Shown here piece after piece: positions 1 through 7,792 of a DNA stretch of 18,205 nucleotides. The notes below the pieces were generated by a model that saw nothing but the letters and a program-made list of their open reading frames with translations, did no database searches and was not told where the DNA came from. The DNA is taken from positions 1-18,205 of the forward strand of contig CAYOHP010000129.1 in NCBI GenBank assembly GCA_964403795.1. Direction: 5' to 3'. The translations under genes and the position numbers were made by a program. Positions within the stretch are counted from its first letter, which is position 1. Every line of letters starts with the position of its first letter. The DNA comes from CAYOHP01 sp964403795 [NCBI: uncultured bacterium]. GTDB lineage: Bacteria; Muiribacteriota; UBA6191; CAZXTJ01.

Positions 1-25
1 TCGGCCCGGAACACTGATCCCGGGA

Positions 26-52
26 ACCTCTCCCCACCCGGCGGGGAGAGGT
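26..52 (-). terminator. Hairpin after the first gene, probable terminator
   Basis: A perfect 10-bp stem (26-35 with 43-52, ACCTCTCCCC against GGGGAGAGGT) encloses a 7-base loop. It lies about 30 bp past the stop of the minus-strand gene at 82-699. There is no T-run after it on either strand, so it may be an RNA 3'-end stabiliser or a Rho-assisted terminator rather than a classical intrinsic one. The gene it might serve on the left lies outside the window. Confidence 0.5.
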
Positions 53-81
53 CCACGAGGCTCCTGCCCCGGGGCGCGGGA

Positions 82-699
82 TCAGAACCCGTACTCGGGC
101 GAGCTCTTCCCCCAGTCGAGCAGGGTGACGGTGTTCCCCGAGGTCGGATCGATGGCGGTGGCGGTCACCCGGATCCTCACCTTGAAGCTCCGCTCCATCG
201 AGTTGGCGGGACGGTTGGCGAAGATCTGTGCCATCGCCTCCGGTTCGATCCGCTCCGAGGCCGCCCGCCAGTCGACGAGCAGCTCGCTCGCCAGGTCGAG
301 TCCGGCGGGGATCTGATCGCCGGTGTAGGCGGGGCGGATCCCGGCCCGGCGGGTGACCTCGCCGTTGACGTCGGTGCCCCAGCCGTTGATGTTCCCGATC
401 CGGGACCAGGTCACCACCAGCTTCATGGCCTGGAGGGGCTGGAAGCCCTGGGACCGGAGCCGGGCCTCCTCCGAGTCGGGAGCTTCGAGGACCAGGCGAC
501 ACCAGGTCCGGCGGGAGAAGAAGCCGCGGGTCTCCTTGGACTCGAGCCGGACCCGGGTGCCCTGGACCACCCCGGGGCGGTCGGCCTCGAGGACCTCGCC
601 GAAGAGGATCGAGTCGGCCCGGAGGGCGGACGGGCAGGAGACGGAAGCGAACAGGACGGCGGACGCGAGCAGCGGGCGCAGGGCAGCGGAACGGGACAC
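82..699 (-). CDS. Secreted protein of unknown function
   Basis: This encodes a 205-residue exported protein that I cannot assign to a family. The N-terminus is a standard signal peptide: Arg residues near the start, a hydrophobic core LLASAVLFASVS, and a likely signal peptidase I site after ALRA. The mature part begins DSILFGEVLEA and is rich in alternating polar and hydrophobic residues, consistent with a beta-rich periplasmic or surface protein. It has no lipobox, no obvious catalytic motif and no further membrane span. I chose the GTG at 699 because an AGGAG lies 8 bases upstream; the GTG at 708 (three residues longer) has that same AGGA directly against it, which is too close. A sigma-70-like promoter lies at 817-845 and a hairpin follows the stop. 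The gene is divergent from the kinase at 918. That it is a real gene is well supported; its function is open. Confidence 0.75.
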   Translation of the reverse strand: MSRSAALRPLLASAVLFASVSCPSALRADSILFGEVLEADRPGVVQGTRVRLESKETRGFFSRRTWCRLVLEAPDSEEARLRSQGFQPLQAMKLVVTWSRIGNINGWGTDVNGEVTRRAGIRPAYTGDQIPAGLDLASELLVDWRAASERIEPEAMAQIFANRPANSMERSFKVRIRVTATAIDPTSGNTVTLLDWGKSSPEYGF

Positions 700-816
700 G
701 GGAAACACTCCTGGGTATTGGGGGAGCCTCGCGGGTCGCGCTGGCGGCCTCGGAGGTCCTCGGATGTTGGGGTCGGTTTCTCCTGGGGCCCGACCGGCCG
801 TTTCCCGATCGTCTAC

Positions 817-845
817 CTTCTAGGGAACGCGGACCGGTTTGGCAA
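817..845 (-). promoter_or_regulatory. Candidate sigma-70 promoter for the secreted protein gene
   Basis: On the minus strand TTGCCA (840-845) and TAGAAG (817-822) are separated by exactly 17 bases, matching the -35 consensus at 5 of 6 positions and the -10 at 4 of 6. It points at the gene starting at 699 and would give a leader of roughly 110 bases. It is the best promoter match in the divergent gap 700-917. I see no comparable element for the kinase on the other strand. Confidence 0.4.
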
Positions 846-917
846 GCCGGGCCGTGCCGTGTCGCGGGAGGACCGGGTCTTCCTGCCGGGATCCCGTCTG
901 CCGGGGGGTCGAAGCCG

Positions 918-3893
918 ATGCCGCCGCTCCCGACGCTCTCGCCGCCGCTCGATGGGCGGTTCCGGCTGGAAGGCGTGCTCGGCAGCGGGGCCCAGGCCAG
1001 GGTCGTGGGAGCGGTCGAGATCGCCTCGGGCTGCCGGGTGGCGCTCAAGCTCCTCTACCGGGGTGCGGGCCCGGCGGAGCGGGGAAGGCTCCTGCGCGAG
1101 GCCCGGGCCCTGGCGAGCCTGGTCCACCCCCACCTGGTCCGGTTCCTCGACTACTTCCCGGACCATGATCCGCCGGTCCTCTCCATGGAGCGGGTCGAGG
1201 GCCGACCGCTCGACGAGGTCCTGGAGATGGAAGGGAACCTGTCCCGCGCCCGAGCCGCGGCGGTGGGACGGGACCTGGCCTCGGCGCTGGCGTCGTTGCA
1301 TGCCAAGGGGATCCTGCATCGCGACGTGAAGCCGGCCAACGTGCTGATGGTCCCCGAGCGGGGGCCCGTGCTGGTGGATCTGGGGCTGGCGCTCTCCGAG
1401 GAGGATCTGCGCCACACCGTCTCCGGGGAGGCGGTCGGGACTCCCGCCTACCTGGCGCCCGAGGTCTTGGCCCGCCAGGCGGCAGGTCCGGCGGCGGATC
1501 TGTACGCGCTCGGTGTGCTGCTCCACGAGGCGATGTTCCGGGAGACGCCCTATACCCTGGCCGACCTGATGGCAGCGGCCCAAGGACGTCCGCTGCCTCC
1601 CGGGCCGCGGGAACGCCTGGGGGGTGCCCTGGGCCGGACGGTGGCCGCCTGCCTCGAAGGCGACCCCGGAGCCCGGCCCGAGGCCGGGCGGGTGGAGCGA
1701 GCGCTCTCCGAGGCGGTGACCTCGGCCCGTCCCGCGGGGAAGCCTGGGAAGGCCCCCGGGTATTCGCACCGGCGGCCGTCGCGGGCCGGTCAGGCCCTGG
1801 CGCTGGTAGGGTTCGCGATGCTGGGCGCCTGGGGCAGCCGGGCGCCTTCGCCGGTGCCTTCGCTCCGGGTCGCGACCACGCCCTTCGAGGCGGTGATCGG
1901 GTGGGACGGCGCCGAGGGAGGGGCCGACCTCGAGCTCCGCTCCGGCGAGGCGGTGCTGCTGGTCCTGGCTCCCGGGGACGGGGTGCGCCGGGCGCGGATC
2001 CCCCTGCTGGAGGCCCGGGAGGTGCAGGTGACCCGCGGCGATCGCCTGGTCGACTTCGGCAGTCCGCCGCGCCGATCGCTGAAGTTGGCTCCCGGAGCGC
2101 CGCCGGAGGCCGATCGGGTCCGGTACGCGCTCGACGACGAGGGGCTGGGGATCCGGGTCGACCCGGGCGAGGGCGAGTGGATCCCGGATGGACTCAGGAT
2201 CCGGCAGGGCTCGAAGGTGAGGGAGTGCGGACCTCGCCGGGCGCTCCCGGACGGCGGCTACGTCTTCCCGATCCTGGAGCCGCTCCGCGGCGAGATCCCG
2301 GTCTCGCTCCATCCGGTGGTGCGCCTGGAGGGCGGCGCGGTCCGGCCCTGGCGCGAGGAGTCCTGGCTCGAACTCGACCTCGCTCCGCGTGCCTGGCGGG
2401 CGCTGGCCTCGGAGGGGAGCGGGGCGGCACCGATGCTGAAGCCGGTCACCCCGCCCCAGGCTCCGCCCGAGGACGAGCCCTCGGGTCCCCATGCCTATCG
2501 CACCGTCTCGGTCCATGCTCCGGGACTCGCGAGGGCCTCGCCGGGAGGCGAGGATCGATGGTGGACCCCGTCCGGGAATCCCGCGGCGTTGATCGGGTTC
2601 GTGTGGGGCGACGGACTTGCGACGAATCCCGGGATGGGCAGCGCGGGCGGCACCGGGGCGACCTCCGGAGCCTCGCCCGGCCTCGAGCCTCCCAGGATCG
2701 TGGCCCTTCCGCCCGAGACCGCGGTGGCCCCCGATTCGGGCCTGCTTCCCCTGGGTCGGAGTCTGGGGTTCCGCTTCACCACAGAGCCGGCCCGGGCACT
2801 GGCGGCCGAGCGCTGGCTGGTGGTCGACGATTCCCTCGCCACCCGGGTCGAGGAGCTGGCCGCTCCCGGCTTCGCCCCGCTGGGCGGCCCCTACCCGACC
2901 GGCGACGGCCGGGCCTGGTTCCTGGCCGGGGACGGAGCGATCCGGGAGACCGATGCGGAGGGTCGCCTCGGTCCACCCGGCGGCCGGGCTCCCTGGTCGG
3001 AGAGGTTCTCGCTGCGGCGCGGCGTCCCGGCCCCGGGGGAGCGTCTCCTGGCCCTGGCCGGGAGCTTCGGGGAGCCCGGGATTCCCGGCTTCCTGGTGAT
3101 GGACCGGACCCTGCCCCGGCTGCTCGGGCGGGTCGTCGGCCTTCCGGCGCTGCCGGTCGCCCATCCCCTCTGCCTGGAGGAAGATGGTGGTGCGGTCGGC
3201 TTCCGACTGGTCATGGGTCGGGAACTCTGGCGGGTGGATGCGACGGCGCTGGGGAAGGGGGAAGTCCCCTGGACCCTCGAGTGGTCGGCGCTGGTCGCAG
3301 CCGGGGCGGCGACGTCCGAGTCCCTGGCGCGCTACCCCGACGAGAAGGCGCGGCCCGAGAACCCGCGTTCGAACCCGGCCGTTTCCGGTGGCTTCGGGGT
3401 GCTGGCGTTCCTGGATCGCGAGGATCCGCCCGAGGGTGCTCCCCAGCGGACCGTGGCCGGGACCCCGGTGACGTACCACCGATGGCGATGCCGCACGCTC
3501 GCGACCGGGGGAGGAGGGGTCGCCGATCTCGACACCGCCGCCTTCCCGGTCTTCGGTCCCGGGAACCACACCGCTTCGGCGGACCTCGACGCGGCGGCCG
3601 GCATCGGCGTCGTCCTGTCCGACGGCGCGGCGGAACGCTGGAGCCTCTCCCTGGTCTCGCTCCGGACCGGGGCGAAGCTGGTGGAGTGGGCGCTCCGGCC
3701 GTCGCTCCGGATCCTGGCCCCGGTGCTGGTCCCGGGGGCGGTGCTGGTGGCGACCTGGCCGCAGCGGCTGGTGGCCTACCCGGTGCCGTCCGGAGGTCAG
3801 CGACCGCGCTTCATGCCGCGACCCGGGAGCGAGGCCGGCCGGGCGGGATCCCCTGCCAATCGGACCGAGGCCGAGGATCGGCCCAACCGGTAG
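918..3893 (+). CDS. Receptor-type Ser/Thr protein kinase with large C-terminal beta-rich region
   Basis: This is a 991-residue Hanks-type kinase. The catalytic domain spans residues 14-268 and looks active: glycine loop GSGAQA (22-27), ATP-binding Lys44 in VALKLL, alpha-C Glu61, catalytic HRDVKPAN (134-141), metal-binding DLG (154-156) and APEV (180-183). A Pro/Gly/Lys/Arg-rich juxtamembrane stretch leads to one short hydrophobic segment (about 288-305), which should span the inner membrane. About 680 residues follow on the outside. The first part looks beta-rich; a Gly/Ser-rich linker lies near 566-590; the last 400 residues contain repeated short blades such as LVSLRTGAKLVEWALR that recall PQQ-type beta-propellers. 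That last point is inference. It is divergent from the secreted protein at 82-699. Its 3' end overlaps the membrane protein gene on the opposite strand by 97 bp. The start is ATG with a G-rich stretch about 10 bases upstream. Substrate and signal are unknown. Confidence 0.93.
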   Translation: MPPLPTLSPPLDGRFRLEGVLGSGAQARVVGAVEIASGCRVALKLLYRGAGPAERGRLLREARALASLVHPHLVRFLDYFPDHDPPVLSMERVEGRPLDEVLEMEGNLSRARAAAVGRDLASALASLHAKGILHRDVKPANVLMVPERGPVLVDLGLALSEEDLRHTVSGEAVGTPAYLAPEVLARQAAGPAADLYALGVLLHEAMFRETPYTLADLMAAAQGRPLPPGPRERLGGALGRTVAACLEGDPGARPEAGRVERALSEAVTSARPAGKPGKAPGYSHRRPSRAGQALALVGFAMLGAWGSRAPSPVPSLRVATTPFEAVIGWDGAEGGADLELRSGEAVLLVLAPGDGVRRARIPLLEAREVQVTRGDRLVDFGSPPRRSLKLAPGAPPEADRVRYALDDEGLGIRVDPGEGEWIPDGLRIRQGSKVRECGPRRALPDGGYVFPILEPLRGEIPVSLHPVVRLEGGAVRPWREESWLELDLAPRAWRALASEGSGAAPMLKPVTPPQAPPEDEPSGPHAYRTVSVHAPGLARASPGGEDRWWTPSGNPAALIGFVWGDGLATNPGMGSAGGTGATSGASPGLEPPRIVALPPETAVAPDSGLLPLGRSLGFRFTTEPARALAAERWLVVDDSLATRVEELAAPGFAPLGGPYPTGDGRAWFLAGDGAIRETDAEGRLGPPGGRAPWSERFSLRRGVPAPGERLLALAGSFGEPGIPGFLVMDRTLPRLLGRVVGLPALPVAHPLCLEEDGGAVGFRLVMGRELWRVDATALGKGEVPWTLEWSALVAAGAATSESLARYPDEKARPENPRSNPAVSGGFGVLAFLDREDPPEGAPQRTVAGTPVTYHRWRCRTLATGGGGVADLDTAAFPVFGPGNHTASADLDAAAGIGVVLSDGAAERWSLSLVSLRTGAKLVEWALRPSLRILAPVLVPGAVLVATWPQRLVAYPVPSGGQRPRFMPRPGSEAGRAGSPANRTEAEDRPNR

Positions 3894-4765
3894 CCGAGCC
3901 AGGCGCTGGCCCCGGCCGCCGCCACCACGGGTCCGACGAACAGGGCGACCAGGAGTGGTGCCTGGGCCAGCAGGTCGGCTCCGAAGAAGGGCCGGGTGGC
4001 GAGCAGCGCCGGCAACAGCACCGGCAGGATGGCGCCGAGGAGGGTCGGGTCCTGCCTGGATTCGGGCGCCAGGCCTCGGGCCGCGAAGGCTCCCAGGCCG
4101 GCCAGCGGGGCCAGGGCCAGGAGCTGGAACCAGGTGCCGGGATCGAGGCCGGTCACCTTGATCGCCAGCCTCGAGAGCACGAGGGCGGTGCAGGTGACCC
4201 CGGTGGCCAGCAGGGTCGAGTACACCGGCGGCAGACCTTCCTCGACGCGCTCCGGGTCGGGGGCGGCCCGGAAGGCCGAGCGGGCGATCAGGCCGAGGCC
4301 GAGGGCCACCACGCCGGCGATCGCGCCCCAGACGGCCATGCCCGGGAAGCGCCCGAGGCGCAGGAAGAGGATGGAGCCGGCCACCAGGGTGCTCCAACCG
4401 GCGGCCCCTGCGGCGGCGGCCCGCGCCAGGTCGGGGCTCCTCTCCCCCTCTGACCGGACCACGAACCTGGCGAACCGGGCGATGGCTCCGGCCGCTAGCA
4501 CCGGGACCGCCAACCAGCAGGCGACCATGAGGACCACGCTGTGCGCCGGCAGGAACTCCGCCGACCAGAACAGGTTGCGGGTGATGTTGGGCAAGAGCGC
4601 CACCAGGAGCTGGAGCCCGAGGCCTACCGGGAGCGCCGTGAAGAGGCCCGCCCGCAGGGCGACCCGGCGGCGCTCCGCGTCCAGGGTGCGGGCTTCCGGC
4701 ACCGGGACCGAGACCACCCATTGAGGAACGACGGGCGCGCCAGCCATGGGTGGACTCGAGTCCAT
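3797..4765 (-). CDS. Polytopic membrane protein of unknown function
   Basis: A 322-residue integral membrane protein with about 7-8 predicted helices, near residues 39-58, 75-96, 115-135, 142-162, 184-204, 211-231, 242-258 and 267-290. The N-terminal 35 residues are soluble and Pro-rich; the C-terminus is a short basic tail. I recognise no transporter or enzyme signature. The open frame continues far upstream, but the ATG at 4765 is clearly the start: GAGGAGGAG sits at the right distance, the hydrophobic segments begin just after it, and the upstream translation resembles antisense of the acetyltransferase gene. The last 97 bp overlap the 3' end of the kinase on the other strand. The basic tail from about residue 295 is coded wholly inside the overlap. 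A sigma-70-like promoter at 4813-4841 fits this gene. The head-to-tail position against a receptor kinase may mean coordinated expression, but the sequence does not show a functional link. Confidence 0.85.
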   Translation of the reverse strand: MDSSPPMAGAPVVPQWVVSVPVPEARTLDAERRRVALRAGLFTALPVGLGLQLLVALLPNITRNLFWSAEFLPAHSVVLMVACWLAVPVLAAGAIARFARFVVRSEGERSPDLARAAAAGAAGWSTLVAGSILFLRLGRFPGMAVWGAIAGVVALGLGLIARSAFRAAPDPERVEEGLPPVYSTLLATGVTCTALVLSRLAIKVTGLDPGTWFQLLALAPLAGLGAFAARGLAPESRQDPTLLGAILPVLLPALLATRPFFGADLLAQAPLLVALFVGPVVAAAGASAWLGYRLGRSSASVRLAGDPARPASLPGRGMKRGR

Positions 4766-4812
4766 GGAATTCTCCTCCTCGACTTCTTCCGCGATGCGGC
4801 TTACGGACCGGA

Positions 4813-4841
4813 GTGATAGGTTCGGTCTCCGTCGCCGCCAA
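4813..4841 (-). promoter_or_regulatory. Candidate sigma-70 promoter for the membrane protein gene
   Basis: On the minus strand TTGGCG (4836-4841) and TATCAC (4813-4818) are spaced by 17 bases, each matching the consensus at 4 of 6 positions. Transcription would begin near 4806 and give a leader of about 40 bases carrying the strong GAGGAGGAG ribosome site before the ATG at 4765. Confidence 0.38.
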
Positions 4842-4939
4842 GTCGAACCGGCGGGATCGAGTTCCAAGCGCCAGGCAGGCTGGTTTCGGCCAGGACGACG
4901 GTCCTGAGGCGAGGGACCGGGAAGGCAGGGAACCAGGGC

Positions 4940-5770
4940 ATGAGCGAGGGCGACGCGGTCCGGCAGGTCGGGAGTCCCCGGACCCGGGAGGGACTCGGGC
5001 GCGACCTGGCGCGCCTGGGGATCCGGTCCGGGGAGGTGCTGCTCCTCCACGTCTCGCTCTCCAGCCTGGGTTGGGTGGTGGGTCGGGAGGTCGCCGTCCT
5101 CCAGGCGGTCCTCGACGTCCTCGGTCCCGAGGGGACCCTCGCCATGCCGGCCTTCTCCTCCGACCTCACCGATCCCCGCTTCTGGGAGAACCCGCCCATC
5201 CCCGAGACCTGGTGGGCGGAGGTGTGCGAGCACATGCCGGCCTTCGATCCGGCGCGTACCCCGACCCGGGGCCTGGGCAGGGTCGCCGACGCCTTGCGTA
5301 CCTGGCCCGGGGTGCGGCGCAGCCGGCACCCCTCCTCGAGCTTCGCGGCCCTGGGACCGGCGGCAGCCTCGGTGGTCGAAGACCATGGCTTCGATCATCC
5401 GTTGGGCGACGGGAGTCCCCTGGAGCGGCTCGAGGGCCTGGGAGCCCGGGTCCTGCTCCTGGGAGTGGGCTACGACCGCAACACCTGCTTCCATCTCGGC
5501 GAGGACCGCGCCGGCTGCCGGGCGATCCTGGAGGAAGGTGGACCGGTGCTGATCGAAGGGGACCGGACCTGGATCCGGTGGCGGGAACCGGAGTACTGCT
5601 CCGAGGACTTCGCCGCGATCGGGGCCGCCTTCGAGGCGACCGGGGTGGTGAGGACCGGACGGGTGGGGAGTGCCGAGGCCCGCCTCTTCGAGTTGACGGC
5701 GGCCGCCCGGTTCGCGGAGGAGTGGTTCCGGGCACGAGTTGTCGGCGAGGAGGTCGAGCGTGCGGGGTAG
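4940..5770 (+). CDS. AAC(3)-family acetyl-CoA-dependent N-acetyltransferase
   Basis: A 276-residue protein of the antibiotic N-acetyltransferase family (AAC(3)/YokD type), whose members move an acetyl group from acetyl-CoA to an amine, often the 3-amino group of aminoglycosides. Visible family features are the N-terminal strand LLLHVSLSSLGWVVG (34-48), LGPEGTLAMPAF (61-72), the hallmark RRSRHPSSSFAALGP (126-140), the DHPLGDGSPLERL block (152-164), and RVLLLGVGYDRNTCFHLGE (170-188) with its conserved His. The length is normal for the family and nothing looks truncated. Many chromosomal members act on sugars or metabolites other than drugs, so resistance cannot be assumed. The ATG at 4940 has only a weak AGGG-type site upstream. 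The 3' end overlaps the LOG-family gene by 11 bp, so the two are probably translationally coupled. It is divergent from the membrane protein at 3797-4765. Confidence 0.88.
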   Translation: MSEGDAVRQVGSPRTREGLGRDLARLGIRSGEVLLLHVSLSSLGWVVGREVAVLQAVLDVLGPEGTLAMPAFSSDLTDPRFWENPPIPETWWAEVCEHMPAFDPARTPTRGLGRVADALRTWPGVRRSRHPSSSFAALGPAAASVVEDHGFDHPLGDGSPLERLEGLGARVLLLGVGYDRNTCFHLGEDRAGCRAILEEGGPVLIEGDRTWIRWREPEYCSEDFAAIGAAFEATGVVRTGRVGSAEARLFELTAAARFAEEWFRARVVGEEVERAG

Positions 5771-6347
5771 CACTGCGTGCGTGTTCTGCGGGTCGAGCAC
5801 GCCGGCGTCCCCAGGTCCCGGCGAGGCCGCCGATCGCCTGGTGGACGGCCTCGCCGGAGCGGGCTGTCGCATGGTCTATGGCGGGGCCAGGGTCGGGCTC
5901 ATGGGGAGGGTGGCGGATCGGGCCCTGGAGCGCGGCATGGAGGTGATCGGGGTGCTCCCCGATTTCCTCGGTGGCAAGGAGCTCCTGCACCCGGGCCTCA
6001 CGCGGGTCGAGACCGTCCCGTCGATGCATGAGCGCAAGGCGCGGATGATCGAGCTCTCGGACTTCTTCCTGGTCCTTCCCGGCGGCTTCGGGACCCTCGA
6101 CGAACTCTTCGACGTGCTCACCCTGGCCCAGCTCGGGGCCCACGCCAAGCCGACCGGGATCGTGGACGTCGACGGGTTCTACGCCCCGCTCCGGGCCTGG
6201 ATGGAAGGGGCGCTCGCCGGCGGCTTCCTGCGTCCGGTCCACCTCGACCTCATGGTGGTGGACCAGGATCCGGTGCGGCTGCTCGAGAGGCTGCGTGGAC
6301 ATCGCATGCCCGAGCTGCCGAGGTGGGTGCGCTCGACCCAGGCGTGA
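5760..6347 (+). CDS. LOG-family nucleoside monophosphate phosphoribohydrolase (TIGR00730 type)
   Basis: A 195-residue Rossmann-like protein of the LOG (lonely guy) family, related to the enzymes that cleave cytokinin riboside monophosphates or AMP to the free base and ribose 5-phosphate. The family signatures are clear: ACVFCGSS at the N-terminus (6-13), YGGARVGLMG (40-49), MHERK (89-93) and PGGFGTLDE (107-115), the last two holding the catalytic Arg and Glu and the phosphate-binding loop. The length is typical of type-I LOG proteins. I placed the start at GTG 5760 because AGGAGG lies six bases before it, inside the end of the acetyltransferase gene; a TTG at 5739 is less likely. Overlap with the upstream gene implies coupled translation. 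Bacterial LOG proteins were long annotated as lysine decarboxylases, which this is not. The substrate cannot be read from the sequence. Confidence 0.92.
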   Translation: MRGSTACVFCGSSTPASPGPGEAADRLVDGLAGAGCRMVYGGARVGLMGRVADRALERGMEVIGVLPDFLGGKELLHPGLTRVETVPSMHERKARMIELSDFFLVLPGGFGTLDELFDVLTLAQLGAHAKPTGIVDVDGFYAPLRAWMEGALAGGFLRPVHLDLMVVDQDPVRLLERLRGHRMPELPRWVRSTQA

Positions 6348-6378
6348 GGGGACTTCCCAGGCCGGGCGGAGAGCCGGG

Positions 6379-6585
6379 CTATTCGAGGGCGCGGCCGTAG
6401 AGCAGGATCACGCCGCCGACCAGCGCCAGGCCGAGGCCGTAGACCAGGGGGCGGGCCAGGGCTGCACCGGTGATCGTGGGCGATACCAGCACCGCCACTC
6501 CGGCGAGGACGACGGCCTGCCCGAGGCGGACGAAGCGCACCGAGTCCCGGTTGGCGGGGGGCGGGGGGCGGGGAGCATCGGTCAT
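6379..6585 (-). CDS. Small two-helix membrane protein
   Basis: A 68-residue protein with a short Pro-rich N-terminus and two hydrophobic stretches, around residues 20-37 (LGQAVVLAGVAVLV) and 45-64 (RPLVYGLGLALVGGVILLYG). No family is recognised. It begins 10 bp after the stop of the class V aminotransferase on the same strand and is probably the last gene of that operon. The ATG at 6585 has no strong ribosome site, which fits re-initiation after the upstream gene. It ends 31 bp from the convergent LOG gene. Its small size lowers certainty, but the two well-formed helices argue against a chance frame. Confidence 0.65.
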   Translation of the reverse strand: MTDAPRPPPPANRDSVRFVRLGQAVVLAGVAVLVSPTITGAALARPLVYGLGLALVGGVILLYGRALE

Positions 6586-6595
6586 GGACTCGACT

Positions 6596-7792
6596 CTAGC
6601 CCGATCCGGAGGCGTCCGCCACGGCCCGGGCCGCCAGGTCGATCTCGGCGCCGGTGTTGTAGAGGTGGGGTCCGATCCGGAGGCAGCCGGCCCGGGCCGA
6701 GACCAGGATCCCGCCCGCCTCCAGGGCGCGGACCAGGCCGGCGAGGTCCACCCCGGCCGGGGGGGTGAGCGCCAGGATCGGACCCCGCTCGGCAGGCGAG
6801 AGGCTGCTGGCTGCCTTCCACCCGCGAGCGGAGAGACGGGAGAGGAAGCGGTCCTGGAGCGCCAGGATATGGGCGAACACGGCCTCCAGCCCGACCGAGA
6901 GCAGGAGTTCGACCGAGTGGCGCAGCGCCACGTAGTGGCCGAAGGGCAGGTTCCCGGCCTCGAAGCGGCGGGCGTCGGCGCGGGGCGGGGAGTCGGGATC
7001 CATGGCGAAGGGATCGACGGCCGAGAGCCAGCCCCGGCCGAAGGCGCGCATCCGGGCCAGGGCCGAGCGACGGAGGTAGAGGAAGCCGCCGCCGCCCAGG
7101 CCCATCAGCCACTTGTGGCCGCCGGCGTAGAGAGCGTCGACCGGGGTGTCCCGAAGCGAGAACGGGACCGCACCCAGGCCCTGGATCCCGTCCAGGCAGG
7201 AGAGGGCGCCGGCGCCGGCGGCGATCCGGCCCAGCTCGCCGGGGTCGATCCGGTAGCCGTCGCGGTACTGGACCCAGCTCCAGGCGATGGCCCGGGGACC
7301 GGCCACGGCGCCTCCGAGGCGGGCGAGGAGCGCGCCCAGCGGGGCGAGCGGGGTCCGGAAGGGCGGCTCGGGTTCGATCCGGACCACGTGGGCCCCGGCG
7401 GCCTCGGCGGCGTCCTCGAAGGGCCAGAGGTTGGACGGGAACTCCAGGCTCCCGGTGGCCAGCCAGTCGCCCGGGGCCAGGCGCAGCGAGTGGGCTACCG
7501 AGCGGGCGGCGGCCGCGGTGTTGGGGACCAGGGCGATGTCGTCGGGGTCGTCGGCGCCGATCAGGCGAGCCAGCGTGGCGCGGCAGCGGTCGAGCTCGCC
7601 GAGCCAGCGGGGGAAGTCGAGCAGGTTGCGGGTGGCGTAGCCGCGATGGAAGGCCTCCATGGCGGAGAGCGAGTCGCGCGGCAGGGCGGTCTCGGCGCAG
7701 GCCGAGAGGTGGACCACGTGGCGCACGAAGGGGAAGAGCTCGCGCCGGCGGGCCTCGGGGAAGAGCGCCAGGGGATGGCCCGGCCGCGTCAT
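6596..7792 (-). CDS. Class V aminotransferase (PLP-dependent, fold type I)
   Basis: A 398-residue PLP enzyme of the class V aminotransferase group, the superfamily of cysteine desulfurases, isopenicillin N epimerase and kynureninase. The cofactor Lys is K227 in GGHKWLMG; the upstream DGIQGLG (201-207) holds the Asp that pairs with the pyridine nitrogen; VPNTAAAA (89-96) matches the phosphate-binding turn; FEAGNLPFGHYVALRHSVE-like sequence follows, as in the family. There is no conserved desulfurase loop Cys that I can identify, so SufS/IscS activity is unlikely to be the main role. The ATG at 7792 overlaps the stop of the secreted beta-barrel gene as ATGA, with GGACGAGG upstream, so translation is coupled. 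The 68-residue membrane protein follows after 10 bp. The reaction and substrate are unknown. Confidence 0.9.
   Translation of the reverse strand: MTRPGHPLALFPEARRRELFPFVRHVVHLSACAETALPRDSLSAMEAFHRGYATRNLLDFPRWLGELDRCRATLARLIGADDPDDIALVPNTAAAARSVAHSLRLAPGDWLATGSLEFPSNLWPFEDAAEAAGAHVVRIEPEPPFRTPLAPLGALLARLGGAVAGPRAIAWSWVQYRDGYRIDPGELGRIAAGAGALSCLDGIQGLGAVPFSLRDTPVDALYAGGHKWLMGLGGGGFLYLRRSALARMRAFGRGWLSAVDPFAMDPDSPPRADARRFEAGNLPFGHYVALRHSVELLLSVGLEAVFAHILALQDRFLSRLSARGWKAASSLSPAERGPILALTPPAGVDLAGLVRALEAGGILVSARAGCLRIGPHLYNTGAEIDLAARAVADASGSG

Noticed and set aside
813-4841. Very long minus-strand open frame (over 1300 codons) opposite the first kinase
   Set aside because: It is antisense to a complete kinase gene, is rich in Arg/Gly/Pro with no domain, and exists because stop codons are rare at this GC content.
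4940-5770. Acetyltransferase as an acquired antibiotic resistance gene
   Set aside because: No mobile element, integron site or change in base composition surrounds it, and the family has many housekeeping members.
6348-6378. Terminator between the convergent LOG and 68-residue protein genes
   Set aside because: The GC-rich words here are direct, not inverted, repeats and form no good stem.
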